Assembly: GCF_037120725.1 (NCBI RefSeq)
Contig: NZ_JBBAXC010000009.1
Location: 62,001 to 126,000, forward strand
DNA length: 64,000 nucleotides
From: Bacillus spongiae
GTDB lineage: Bacteria; Bacillota; Bacilli; Bacillales; Bacillaceae_K
Direction of reading: 5' to 3'
Part shown: in pieces, positions 57,539-64,000 of the stretch
Layout: the number at the start of each line of letters is the position of its first letter
Numbering within the stretch: the first letter of the stretch is position 1
Made by a program: the position numbers and the translations under genes
Notes under the pieces: generated by a model
Told to the model about the DNA's origin: nothing
What the model saw: the letters and a program-made list of their open reading frames with translations, nothing else
Database searches by the model: none

Positions 57539-58375
57539 ATGAAAAATTATTTAAATATACTTTTAATAAGCCTATGTGTTAGTCTAATTAGTTGTTCAAC
57601 AACGGCCTCTTCTAACACTAAAGATATTGAAAAAACTAGAGAAATTCAACCTTTAACAATTGCACACAGAGGAGCTTCTGAACTAGAACCTGAGCACACT
57701 TTATTATCTTATGAAAGAGCCATAAAAGATAAAGCAGATTTCATCGAGATTGATTTAAGGCAATCTAAAGATGGTGAGTTAGTGGCTATACATGATGAGA
57801 CTGTTGAAAGAACAACTAACGGTACAGATAGGGTCAGCGACCTTACTTTAGCTGAATTGAAAGAATTAGATGCAGGTAAGGGGCAGAAAATTGTAACCAT
57901 TGAAGAGATTATCGAAGAGTTTGGTACATCGACAAACTATTATATTGAAACTAAAACAGATCCAAACGACCCCCTAGTAATGGAACAAAAGCTAGTTGAT
58001 CTACTATCCAAATACGATCTTATTGATAGAAAAAAAGTGGTTGTTCAATCTTTTAATGAAAAGAGTTTAGAGAAAATCCATTCCATAAACAAACGTATTC
58101 CGCTTGTTCGTTTATTAAATAATGAAGAAATACAGGAGTTAAATTTAGATACCTTAAACAACATAAAAGAATTCGCTTATGCTGTTGGGCCTAATGCTCA
58201 GTTTATTGATGACGACATAGTCAGCATGGTTCATAATGCTAGAATGGAAATTCACGTATTTTTTTACCCAGACGATGAGAAAGAGTTAACGCCCAAAATG
58301 CTTACTTTAAAAGTTGATGGTTTGATCACCAATAACCCTGCTTATACGAAAGAAGTAATAGATTCGTCCAAATAG
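57539..58375 (+). CDS. Glycerophosphodiester phosphodiesterase lipoprotein
   Basis: 278 residues: signal peptide with lipobox LISC, then a GDPD TIM barrel with HRGASELEPEHT, EIDLRQSKDGELVAIHD and ERTTNG, containing both catalytic histidines. Hydrolyses glycerophosphodiesters, releasing glycerol-3-phosphate outside the membrane. Ribosome site is poor (AATAGG), so expression may be low or the start approximate. Confidence 0.87.
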   Translation: MKNYLNILLISLCVSLISCSTTASSNTKDIEKTREIQPLTIAHRGASELEPEHTLLSYERAIKDKADFIEIDLRQSKDGELVAIHDETVERTTNGTDRVSDLTLAELKELDAGKGQKIVTIEEIIEEFGTSTNYYIETKTDPNDPLVMEQKLVDLLSKYDLIDRKKVVVQSFNEKSLEKIHSINKRIPLVRLLNNEEIQELNLDTLNNIKEFAYAVGPNAQFIDDDIVSMVHNARMEIHVFFYPDDEKELTPKMLTLKVDGLITNNPAYTKEVIDSSK

Positions 58376-58430
58376 AAAGGTCTACTATTTATTAATTGAA
58401 GGGGTTCATCAACTGGCCTAGAAAAAAAGA

Positions 58431-58468
58431 GAATTGACGAATAAGAGGTTCATCCTATTCGTCAATTC
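58431..58468. terminator. Hairpin between GDPD gene and yuzD
   Basis: Perfect 13-base-pair inverted repeat (58431-58443 with 58456-58468) flanked by A-rich and T-rich DNA. Confidence 0.7.
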
Positions 58469-58565
58469 ATTTCTCCAAAATCTAACTCCTCCTAAAACAG
58501 AAGGTATTTAAACTACTTGAAAAACGATATTGTAGGTGGAGGCGTTTTTAGCCTATGCTAATTCA

Positions 58566-58889
58566 CTATTTAGGTTGGTAACCAAATTGCTCCAGTTCAC
58601 TGTATATCGCCTTCAACCTTGGATTTCCTTCACCTACAATTTTCCCTTCTACTAACACGACTGGATAAAAAAGATCTTCCTCAATAACTCTTTGAGCAAA
58701 CACTTTTTTCTCTTCATGCTCAGGAGGATTATATATATCAATGTAGTCGATTGTAAAAGGTTGTTGAGGATACTTTCTAGAAATTGCAGCTTGTAACCAA
58801 TCCATTGTTTCTTTAGAGGATGGCATATTCACACAACTTGCACAGATTTGTTCAGCACCATATACTTCAATTACTACTTGTTTATTCAT
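58566..58889 (-). CDS. yuzD: YuzD family protein (DUF1462)
   Basis: 107 residues with a thioredoxin-like start (EVYGAEQICASCVNMPSS) containing CxxC, typical of this family. Function unknown; its location next to nfuA suggests a role in Fe-S or thiol chemistry. AGGAGAGAG-type site upstream of the ATG. Confidence 0.85.
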   Translation of the reverse strand: MNKQVVIEVYGAEQICASCVNMPSSKETMDWLQAAISRKYPQQPFTIDYIDIYNPPEHEEKKVFAQRVIEEDLFYPVVLVEGKIVGEGNPRLKAIYSELEQFGYQPK

Positions 58890-59126
58890 TAGGACTCTCT
58901 CCTATTGTATTTTCTTTTATTGTACCGAAAATTTTATAAGAAAAAAACGGATAAGTGTTAAACTCATGTTTTACTGTCTTACAACCTAACTTCTTTTAGT
59001 TGCTCATTGAAAAAATTGTTTTTTAACAGTCAATTTTCCTTTGACCAAACGAAATTGTTTCTCAACAATAGATTTTTTTCTCAATAATTATTATAATAAA
59101 GAAAGGAAGGAAAGGAGTCGATTAAC

Positions 59127-59363
59127 ATGGCTGAACAAGAAATGAAAGAGCAAGTTTCCGAAGTATTAGATAAATTACGTCCATTTCTACTGCGCGATGG
59201 CGGAGATTGCGAGCTTGTTGATATTGAAGACGGTATTGTAAAGCTACGTTTACTAGGGGCATGCGGTAGCTGTCCAAGCTCAACCATCACGTTAAAAGCG
59301 GGAATTGAACGAGCTTTACTTGAAGAAGTTCCTGGCGTTGTTGAAGTAGAACAAGTTTTTTAA
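59127..59363 (+). CDS. nfuA: Fe-S cluster scaffold, NifU-like (NfuA/YutI)
   Basis: 78-residue NifU C-terminal domain: [16 protein letters not shown] and the cluster-binding CxxC in GACGSCPSS. Delivers Fe-S clusters to apo-enzymes. AAAGGAG precedes the ATG. Confidence 0.93.
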   Translation: MAEQEMKEQVSEVLDKLRPFLLRDGGDCELVDIEDGIVKLRLLGACGSCPSSTITLKAGIERALLEEVPGVVEVEQVF

Positions 59364-59374
59364 TTTTATCAGTT

Positions 59375-59401
59375 AGACGTGCATTTGCACGTCTTTTTTT
59401 A
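59375..59401 (+). terminator. Terminator of nfuA
   Basis: Nine-base-pair stem AGACGTGCA/TGCACGTCT with a 2-base loop, then T6. Confidence 0.9.
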
Positions 59402-60361
59402 ACGAACTAATGTTATAGGCTTATTCCCCGTCAGTACGGCTTCAATATTTTGAACACATAGGCTCATCATTTTTCTCCTTGTCTCCTCTGTTGCACTACC
59501 TATATGTGGAAGTGACACAACGTTCGGAAACGTTAACAATTGATTATCACTATCAATCGGTTCTTTTTCAAATACATCTAATCCTGCTCCAGCAATCTCT
59601 CTCTGTTTAAGAGCTTCAATCAGATCAACCTCTTTTACAATAGCCCCTCTTGCCGCATTAATAAATATGCCACTACTCTTCATTTGTTTAAATTCTTGAA
59701 TGCCAAATATACCCTTTGTCTCTGCAGTAAGTGGTGCTAAACACACTACAAAATCAGACTGGGACAGTAGTTGCTGGAATGAAACATACGTGGCCCCTAA
59801 ATCCTGTTCCACCTTTATTAACCGTTTTCGATTATGATAGAGAACCCTCATGTGGAACCCTCTCGCTCGATGAGCAACAGCTTGGCCAATCTTCCCCATA
59901 CCGTAAATTCCGATTGTTTTATGATGAACGTCGACGCCTGCTAATAAACGTGGTGCCCAACTCGTCCATTTTCCATCTTGAATCATCGAAGCTGCTTCAA
60001 TGGTTCTTCGTGCTGTCATTAATATAAGCGAAAAAGCTAAATCTGCTGTTGTTTCTGTTAAAACGTCTGGTGTATTGGTTATTAAAACCCCTTTTTCTTC
60101 AGCAACATTTAAATCAATATTGTCGTAGCCAACCGCCATGTTCGCTATAATTTTTAGTTGCTTTCCCCGCTCCAGAAGCTCGCTATCCACCTTTTCAGAT
60201 AACATGGTTAACAAAGCACTAGCTTTTTCAACTTTATTAAGTAACACTTCACGAGGTACAGGTTCGTCTTCTTTGTACCACATCTCTACATCAAAATTAT
60301 CTTGAAGCGGTTGGATAATTTCTTCTGGAAGTTTCCTAGTGATATATACAAATGGCTTCAC
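59399..60361 (-). CDS. D-2-hydroxyacid dehydrogenase (glyoxylate/hydroxypyruvate reductase type)
   Basis: 320 residues: NAD-binding GIYGMGKIGQAVAHRARG, catalytic arginine in NAARGAIV, glutamate in DVFEKEP and histidine in LPHIGSATEETR. Reduces glyoxylate, hydroxypyruvate or 2-ketogluconate in the cytoplasm; substrate not decided by sequence. In this position B. subtilis lacks the gene as far as I recall, so it may be inserted. Confidence 0.87.
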   Translation of the reverse strand: MKPFVYITRKLPEEIIQPLQDNFDVEMWYKEDEPVPREVLLNKVEKASALLTMLSEKVDSELLERGKQLKIIANMAVGYDNIDLNVAEEKGVLITNTPDVLTETTADLAFSLILMTARRTIEAASMIQDGKWTSWAPRLLAGVDVHHKTIGIYGMGKIGQAVAHRARGFHMRVLYHNRKRLIKVEQDLGATYVSFQQLLSQSDFVVCLAPLTAETKGIFGIQEFKQMKSSGIFINAARGAIVKEVDLIEALKQREIAGAGLDVFEKEPIDSDNQLLTFPNVVSLPHIGSATEETRRKMMSLCVQNIEAVLTGNKPITLVR

Positions 60362-60799
60362 TCCCTAACCTCCTTTCCCTTTTTTCTGCATTTTACAACC
60401 CAACATGAAGTAAAGCAAGAAAAGTGAAATACCCTTTCCATGAAAGACGTTAATTACTCGCTAATGAAGCACAATTCTCGTTAAGGTCTTCTTTTTAACT
60501 AGCTACGTCGTGGTTAGATTATAATATTCGTTCAGAAATGTATAAAGTTTATTCCCTATGTACACACAATTGACGTTTTGCAAAGAGAGAAAAGCTTGGA
60601 CGCTATAGATTCAAGCATTCGTTGTATAAGCTAGATGCTACACCAAACAGCCGATTATAAACATTAATGATATAAATGACGCAATATTTTCTAGACAGTA
60701 TCCTATAAATGACCTATACCTAAATGAATTTATAGTAAAAATTGAAGCTTTTTTACAGTTAATGACGTATGTTTACATATAAAGATTGGAGTGATAGGT
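60362..60799. other. Intergenic region
   Basis: About 440 AT-rich bases. No gene, terminator or repeat I can support. Confidence 0.4.
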
Positions 60800-61057
60800 A
60801 TGTTCGAAGTGAAGGTAACAAAGAAAGATGAACACTTACAGATTAAATGGAATTTAAGTAAAATAGAAATACCATTATCTGATATTACAGAAGTACAATA
60901 TGATGATACTTATAGTGGTGAGGAAAAATCAGCTTTGCGATTTGGTTATCCTTATGGAAACACTGATAGAGTAGTTATACATACAAGTTCTGAGACTTAT
61001 ATTATATATACAAGTATTGGTGGTTTGAAAGAAAAGATATTATCATTTATGAAGTAG
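60800..61057 (+). CDS. SunI/YnzG-family PH-domain-like protein
   Basis: 85 residues, all-beta with C-terminal helix: VTKKDEHLQIKWNLSKIEIP, then EVQYDDTYSGEEKSALRFG. Looks like the SunI/YnzG family, whose member SunI protects B. subtilis from its own sublancin. No bacteriocin or SPbeta-like genes are near, so function here is open. GGAG lies eight bases before the ATG; GTG at 60791 is inside that site. Confidence 0.65.
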   Translation: MFEVKVTKKDEHLQIKWNLSKIEIPLSDITEVQYDDTYSGEEKSALRFGYPYGNTDRVVIHTSSETYIIYTSIGGLKEKILSFMK

Positions 61058-61081
61058 TTTACCTTAAAATATGGATACTAT

Positions 61082-61125
61082 AGAACAAGGGAAGGTACGA
61101 ACTATGCGTTCCCTTGTTCTTTTTA
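61082..61125. terminator. Bidirectional terminator between sunI-like gene and yutH
   Basis: Twelve-base-pair stem AGAACAAGGGAA/TTCCCTTGTTCT followed by TTTTTATT. Confidence 0.85.
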
Positions 61126-61161
61126 TTCAACAATCCATGGATGTAATGACAGCATTTTGAC

Positions 61162-62166
61162 CTACATAGACAGCCACTCTATCCTAGGAATAGATTGAGC
61201 CCTAGAAGAAATTTGACATATTTCATAGAAACTACCTAAAAAACGTTCATAGTCACTAGAAAACCTTAAATATCTTTCAAGCTTTTCTTCTAACAGTTTC
61301 ATTCGTTGTTCTGATCGGGTGATAAAATAATCTTCTACACATTCAAAAAAGTGAAGTGGGAAGATGAGCCTTGCGTAAGTTAAGCGAAACGCGAAAGGCG
61401 ATAACCTCGAAATTGTTTGGTATTCTTGTATAAATTTCTGTACATCTGGTCCAAATGTTCGATTTCGGCTTAAATATTGACCACGTATCCAATCTGCAAT
61501 ATCGCGGCTACAATGGTCGAATACCCAATCGAATGGAAAGCGTATCCACTGATCCGTCCCCCATGTTGAATTTAAAAATCGTTCATGACAAACGGTACCC
61601 GCATCATCTTGTAATGGTTCATCATCTAACTCTGTATCCACTAAATATTGAATTCCATTTTCAGCAAGCCCCATATAGTAAGGAAACGCATCGATTAACA
61701 TCCGTTCAAAATGGTCATTTGGCTCACGTCGCACCATCTCATAACAAGCTTTTTCCATTTGATCTAGACGTTTTTCCCATAAGCTTTTCCATTCCCCAAC
61801 ACGGCTACTATAGACAATTTTTTCAGGAATTAATCGCCCCCGTTGATGAAACTTTGCTAATTTTCTACCCAACTTTTTTTCTCGAGGAGGAGGTAGCTGC
61901 TGATTTTGTACGACCACAAAGTCCTTCCCTTCATGAGTAATTAAAAATTTGCCTTCATTCGCCTTTATAAACGAGGAAACATATCGGTCGCCACGTTCTT
62001 TTAAATGCTCAGACATTTGATATAACTCCACTAAGTATTCTTGTTCCACATTTGTCACATTTACAATAGAATATACTACACCATCTTTTACGTAACGCTC
62101 ATACCGTTCATGATCCATAATTTTACTGGCATTAATTCCAAAATAATATTCCAAAACCTCTTGCAA
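61162..62166 (-). CDS. yutH: Spore coat-associated protein, CotS/YutH family
   Basis: 334 residues, kinase-like fold of the CotS family (KLGRKLAKFHQRGRLIPEK, DWVFDHCSRDIADWIRG). Associated with the spore coat; catalytic activity not established. The long acidic/basic helical end is typical. Position before yutG and yutF matches B. subtilis. Confidence 0.85.
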   Translation of the reverse strand: MQEVLEYYFGINASKIMDHERYERYVKDGVVYSIVNVTNVEQEYLVELYQMSEHLKERGDRYVSSFIKANEGKFLITHEGKDFVVVQNQQLPPPREKKLGRKLAKFHQRGRLIPEKIVYSSRVGEWKSLWEKRLDQMEKACYEMVRREPNDHFERMLIDAFPYYMGLAENGIQYLVDTELDDEPLQDDAGTVCHERFLNSTWGTDQWIRFPFDWVFDHCSRDIADWIRGQYLSRNRTFGPDVQKFIQEYQTISRLSPFAFRLTYARLIFPLHFFECVEDYFITRSEQRMKLLEEKLERYLRFSSDYERFLGSFYEICQISSRAQSIPRIEWLSM

Positions 62167-62356
62167 CCCATCATCCCCTTTTTACTTCTCTTACTACATA
62201 TCTATATGTTGTAAACTTACAAAGCTTAACTAACAACGTGAATAAATCGATTCGTTGTAGGGAAAAAAGGGAATATACAATTTTAAGCACTTCATAAACA
62301 TTGATTACTTTATGTATTTAATCATAAAACCAATAAAAAAAGAAAAGGTGACAATC

Positions 62357-62854
62357 ATGAAAGAAAGTAAAATGCATCTATCAGAAGAAACCGCTAGAAA
62401 GTGGCTACACGAAAGAGGAGTAGAAATTGATGATATCGCGGATTTAGTGATGTTTCTTCAAAAAAAATATCATCCTAATTTAAAAATGGAAGAATGTGTT
62501 CATAACGTTGAACGCGTCCTATCTAAAAGAGAAGTTCAAAATGCAATTTTAACCGGAATTCAACTTGATCGCTTAACAGAGCAAGGCTTATTAGAAGAAC
62601 CGTTACAATCCATTATTTCTGTGGATGAGGGCTTATACGGTGTAGATGAAATATTAGCCTTTTCAATTGTCAATGTGTATGGCTCCATCGGTTTCACGAA
62701 CTATGGCTATATTGATAAGGAGAAACCAGGTATTTTAGATAGGCTTAATGATAAATCTTTAAAACAATGCCATACATTTTTAGATGATATCGTTGGCGCA
62801 ATTGCAGCTGCAGCTTCTTCACGATTGGCTCATCGGGCCGCTAATGTGGAATAA
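62357..62854 (+). CDS. yutG: Phosphatidylglycerophosphatase A-family protein (YutG)
   Basis: 165 residues, PgpA family: VDEGLYGVDEILAFSIVNVYGSIGFTNYG in the middle (conserved region about 90-118) and FLDDIVGAIAAAASSRLAH. Unlike Gram-negative PgpA it lacks obvious membrane helices. AAAAGGTGAC five bases upstream fixes the ATG at 62357. Confidence 0.85.
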   Translation: MKESKMHLSEETARKWLHERGVEIDDIADLVMFLQKKYHPNLKMEECVHNVERVLSKREVQNAILTGIQLDRLTEQGLLEEPLQSIISVDEGLYGVDEILAFSIVNVYGSIGFTNYGYIDKEKPGILDRLNDKSLKQCHTFLDDIVGAIAAAASSRLAHRAANVE

Positions 62855-62868
62855 GTTGATAACAATGT

Positions 62869-62912
62869 AAAAATGAAAACCACCTCCTCAAAAGCGTGGT
62901 TTTCATTTTTTT
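62869..62912 (+). terminator. Terminator of yutG
   Basis: Stem AAATGAAAACCAC/GTGGTTTTCATTT followed by T run. Confidence 0.9.
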
Positions 62913-63066
62913 ACTGTCATGACCTCTTTATAAAAATAAATAACCATTATAATTCTCTTCCTATATTCCTCTTTGAAGAGGGAAGGCCTATTTTCAAACC
63001 TTAAGAAGTTAATCTCCACTATACAGCTAGTACATTTTTTCCTCCTATAACTAAGCAGCTTGTAAA

Positions 63067-63232
63067 GCAAACAACCATAAATATTATAGAGGTACAACGA
63101 CTTATTCGCCTGAATTTGGTACTGGTCTAGGGATGACGATTGTAAATAGTCTTTATCCTCGCTCATGGTGGCATCTCTGAAAGCCAAGTTACAAAAGGAA
63201 AGACGATTACAGTATATTTACCAAAGAACTAA
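63067..63232 (+). pseudogene. C-terminal remnant of a sensor histidine kinase
   Basis: The reading frame gives KYYRGTTTYSPEFGTGLGM and TIVNSL, the F- and G2-box region of a HATPase domain. One extra T in the TTT at 63152-63154 breaks the frame. After correction it continues LAHGGISESQVTKGKTITVYL and ends at a TAA (63230-63232). No upstream kinase domains or start exist, so this is a relic. Confidence 0.8.
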
Positions 63233-63261
63233 CAAGGGTCCGATGAAAGAAAAACATTGAT

Positions 63262-63295
63262 AACGGCCCCTTAATAAATGCTTAAGGGGACCGTT
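63262..63295 (-). terminator. Terminator of yutF
   Basis: Stem AACGG-CCCCTTAA paired with TTAAGGGG-CCGTT around a short loop, downstream of the yutF stop on the minus strand. Confidence 0.75.
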
Positions 63296-63316
63296 GACAA
63301 TGCTAACCTACTACCA

Positions 63317-64000
63317 TCAAACCTCCCATTCACTTAGTGATTGAACGGTATACGTTGGTTGAGTAGTTTTTTCTTTTAATATTTCTTTTGTCGTGACTCC
63401 TGTATGAACAAGTAATGTATCTATTCCTGAGCGGATTCCAGCTGAAATATCTGTATCATAATTATCTCCTACCATTAGCGTCTCTTCTTTTGAAACACCT
63501 AGCACCTTTAATGCTTGCTCCATAATGATCGGCTCTGGTTTTCCAATAAAAATGGGCTGTGTTTGCGTAGATACCGTCACGACAGAAGTTAATGAACCAT
63601 TCCCTGGTAACAATCCACGCTCTGTTGGAATCGCAATATCTCCATTTGTTGAAATAAATGTAGCGCCATTTCGAACACCTAAACAAGCAAGTGCCAGTTT
63701 TTCATAACTAATACCGCGGTCCATTCCAACGACTACGAAATCCGGATTTTCTTCACTAATTATTAAACCCTTTTCTTCAATAGCTGAACGAATTCCCTCT
63801 TCCCCAATAATATATACTGTTGCCCCCGCTTTTCTTGCTTGAATATACTGAGCAGTTGCCATTGAAGTAGTAAATACTTGTGATTCATCGGTAGGGATAT
63901 CAAACTTACAAAGCTTTTCAGCTACTTGATCTGGCCTTCTTGAAGAGTTGTTTGTAACAAATAAATACGGAATTCCCTTACTCTTTAAACGATGTACAAA
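63317..64000 (-). CDS. yutF: HAD-superfamily NagD-like phosphatase (YutF), partial
   Basis: The minus-strand frame is open from 63317 to the window edge (228 codons), so the start lies outside. The visible part has PYLFVTNNSSRRPDQVAE, PDFVVVGMDRGISYEKLALA and the HAD motif IV GDNYDTDISAGIRSGIDTLL. NagD-type HAD phosphatases hydrolyse small phosphate esters. An internal ATG at 63862 is not the start because homology continues upstream. Confidence 0.9.
   Translation of the reverse strand, partial: FVHRLKSKGIPYLFVTNNSSRRPDQVAEKLCKFDIPTDESQVFTTSMATAQYIQARKAGATVYIIGEEGIRSAIEEKGLIISEENPDFVVVGMDRGISYEKLALACLGVRNGATFISTNGDIAIPTERGLLPGNGSLTSVVTVSTQTQPIFIGKPEPIIMEQALKVLGVSKEETLMVGDNYDTDISAGIRSGIDTLLVHTGVTTKEILKEKTTQPTYTVQSLSEWEV

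Noticed and set aside
62903-63187. Minus-strand 94-codon ORF
   Set aside because: It overlaps the kinase relic on the other strand and the yutG terminator, has no ribosome site and is low in coding character.
1-64000. CRISPR arrays, tRNA or rRNA genes, prophage or restriction systems
   Set aside because: No regularly spaced repeats, tRNA-like cloverleaf or rRNA sequence, and no related proteins were seen.

Overview
The window is chromosomal DNA of a low-GC, endospore-forming member of the Bacillaceae. Most genes match Bacillus subtilis yug/yux/yuf/yui/yum/yut genes in identity and largely in order. Sporulation-linked genes (kapB, kapD, yutH, a yuzC-like gene, a pdaC-like deacetylase), TTG/GTG starts with strong Shine-Dalgarno sites and many short hairpin terminators fit this. 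I see no rRNA, tRNA, CRISPR array or intact insertion sequence.

Layout. (1) 0.2-5.8 kb is an ornithine/proline-to-2-oxoglutarate module: rocA, rocD and rocG/gudB in one direction, with a divergent RocR-type regulator. That regulator lacks both the GAFTGA loop and the Walker B acidic pair of normal sigma-54 activators. (2) 5.9-19.8 kb is the yugI-alaT/alaR-yugF-yugE-patB-kapB-kapD-pbpD-yufK block. It is interrupted by an ECF sigma/anti-sigma pair plus an XRE regulator, and by a SodC-like lipoprotein, a small membrane protein and a cyclophilin lipoprotein at the place where kinB sits in B. subtilis. (3) 20.1-25.9 kb is the seven-gene Mrp Na+/H+ antiporter operon, translationally coupled throughout.

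(4) 25.9-39.2 kb is an accessory block between mrpG and yuxO. It holds a divergent-type tryptophanyl-tRNA synthetase behind a tryptophan T-box leader, a 2H phosphoesterase, a glyoxalase-family protein, an HSL-type esterase, a succinate-semialdehyde-type dehydrogenase, a DJ-1/PfpI protein with a divergent LysR regulator, RpiA, an SDR protein lacking its catalytic lysine, a TetR regulator with matching operators at two promoters, and a cytochrome P450. Several decayed coding fragments lie between these genes. (5) 39.2-64 kb returns to the conserved backbone: yuxO, a yuzC-like gene, yuiF, pepA, yuiD, a BtuF-like protein, yuiC, yuiB, yuiA, a Nudix hydrolase, yumB, yumC, pdaC, yutM, DUF2225, yuzB, yutJ, a GDPD lipoprotein, yuzD, nfuA, a D-2-hydroxyacid dehydrogenase, a SunI/YnzG-like protein, yutH, yutG and yutF (cut by the window end). 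Two clear pseudogenes lie here: a PH/SHOCT protein at 53.5 kb and a histidine-kinase C-terminus at 63.1 kb.

How the genes work together: nitrogen catabolism feeds glutamate and 2-oxoglutarate; Mrp handles sodium and pH; YumB, YutJ and YumC handle NAD(P)H redox; YutM, NfuA and possibly YuzD serve Fe-S assembly; PbpD, PdaC and YuiC act at the envelope. Nothing here is a complete unknown system. The strongest leads are the degenerate RocR, the T-box-controlled second-type TrpRS, and the TetR/SDR/P450 neighbourhood. Gene-order comparisons with B. subtilis are from memory and not from an alignment.
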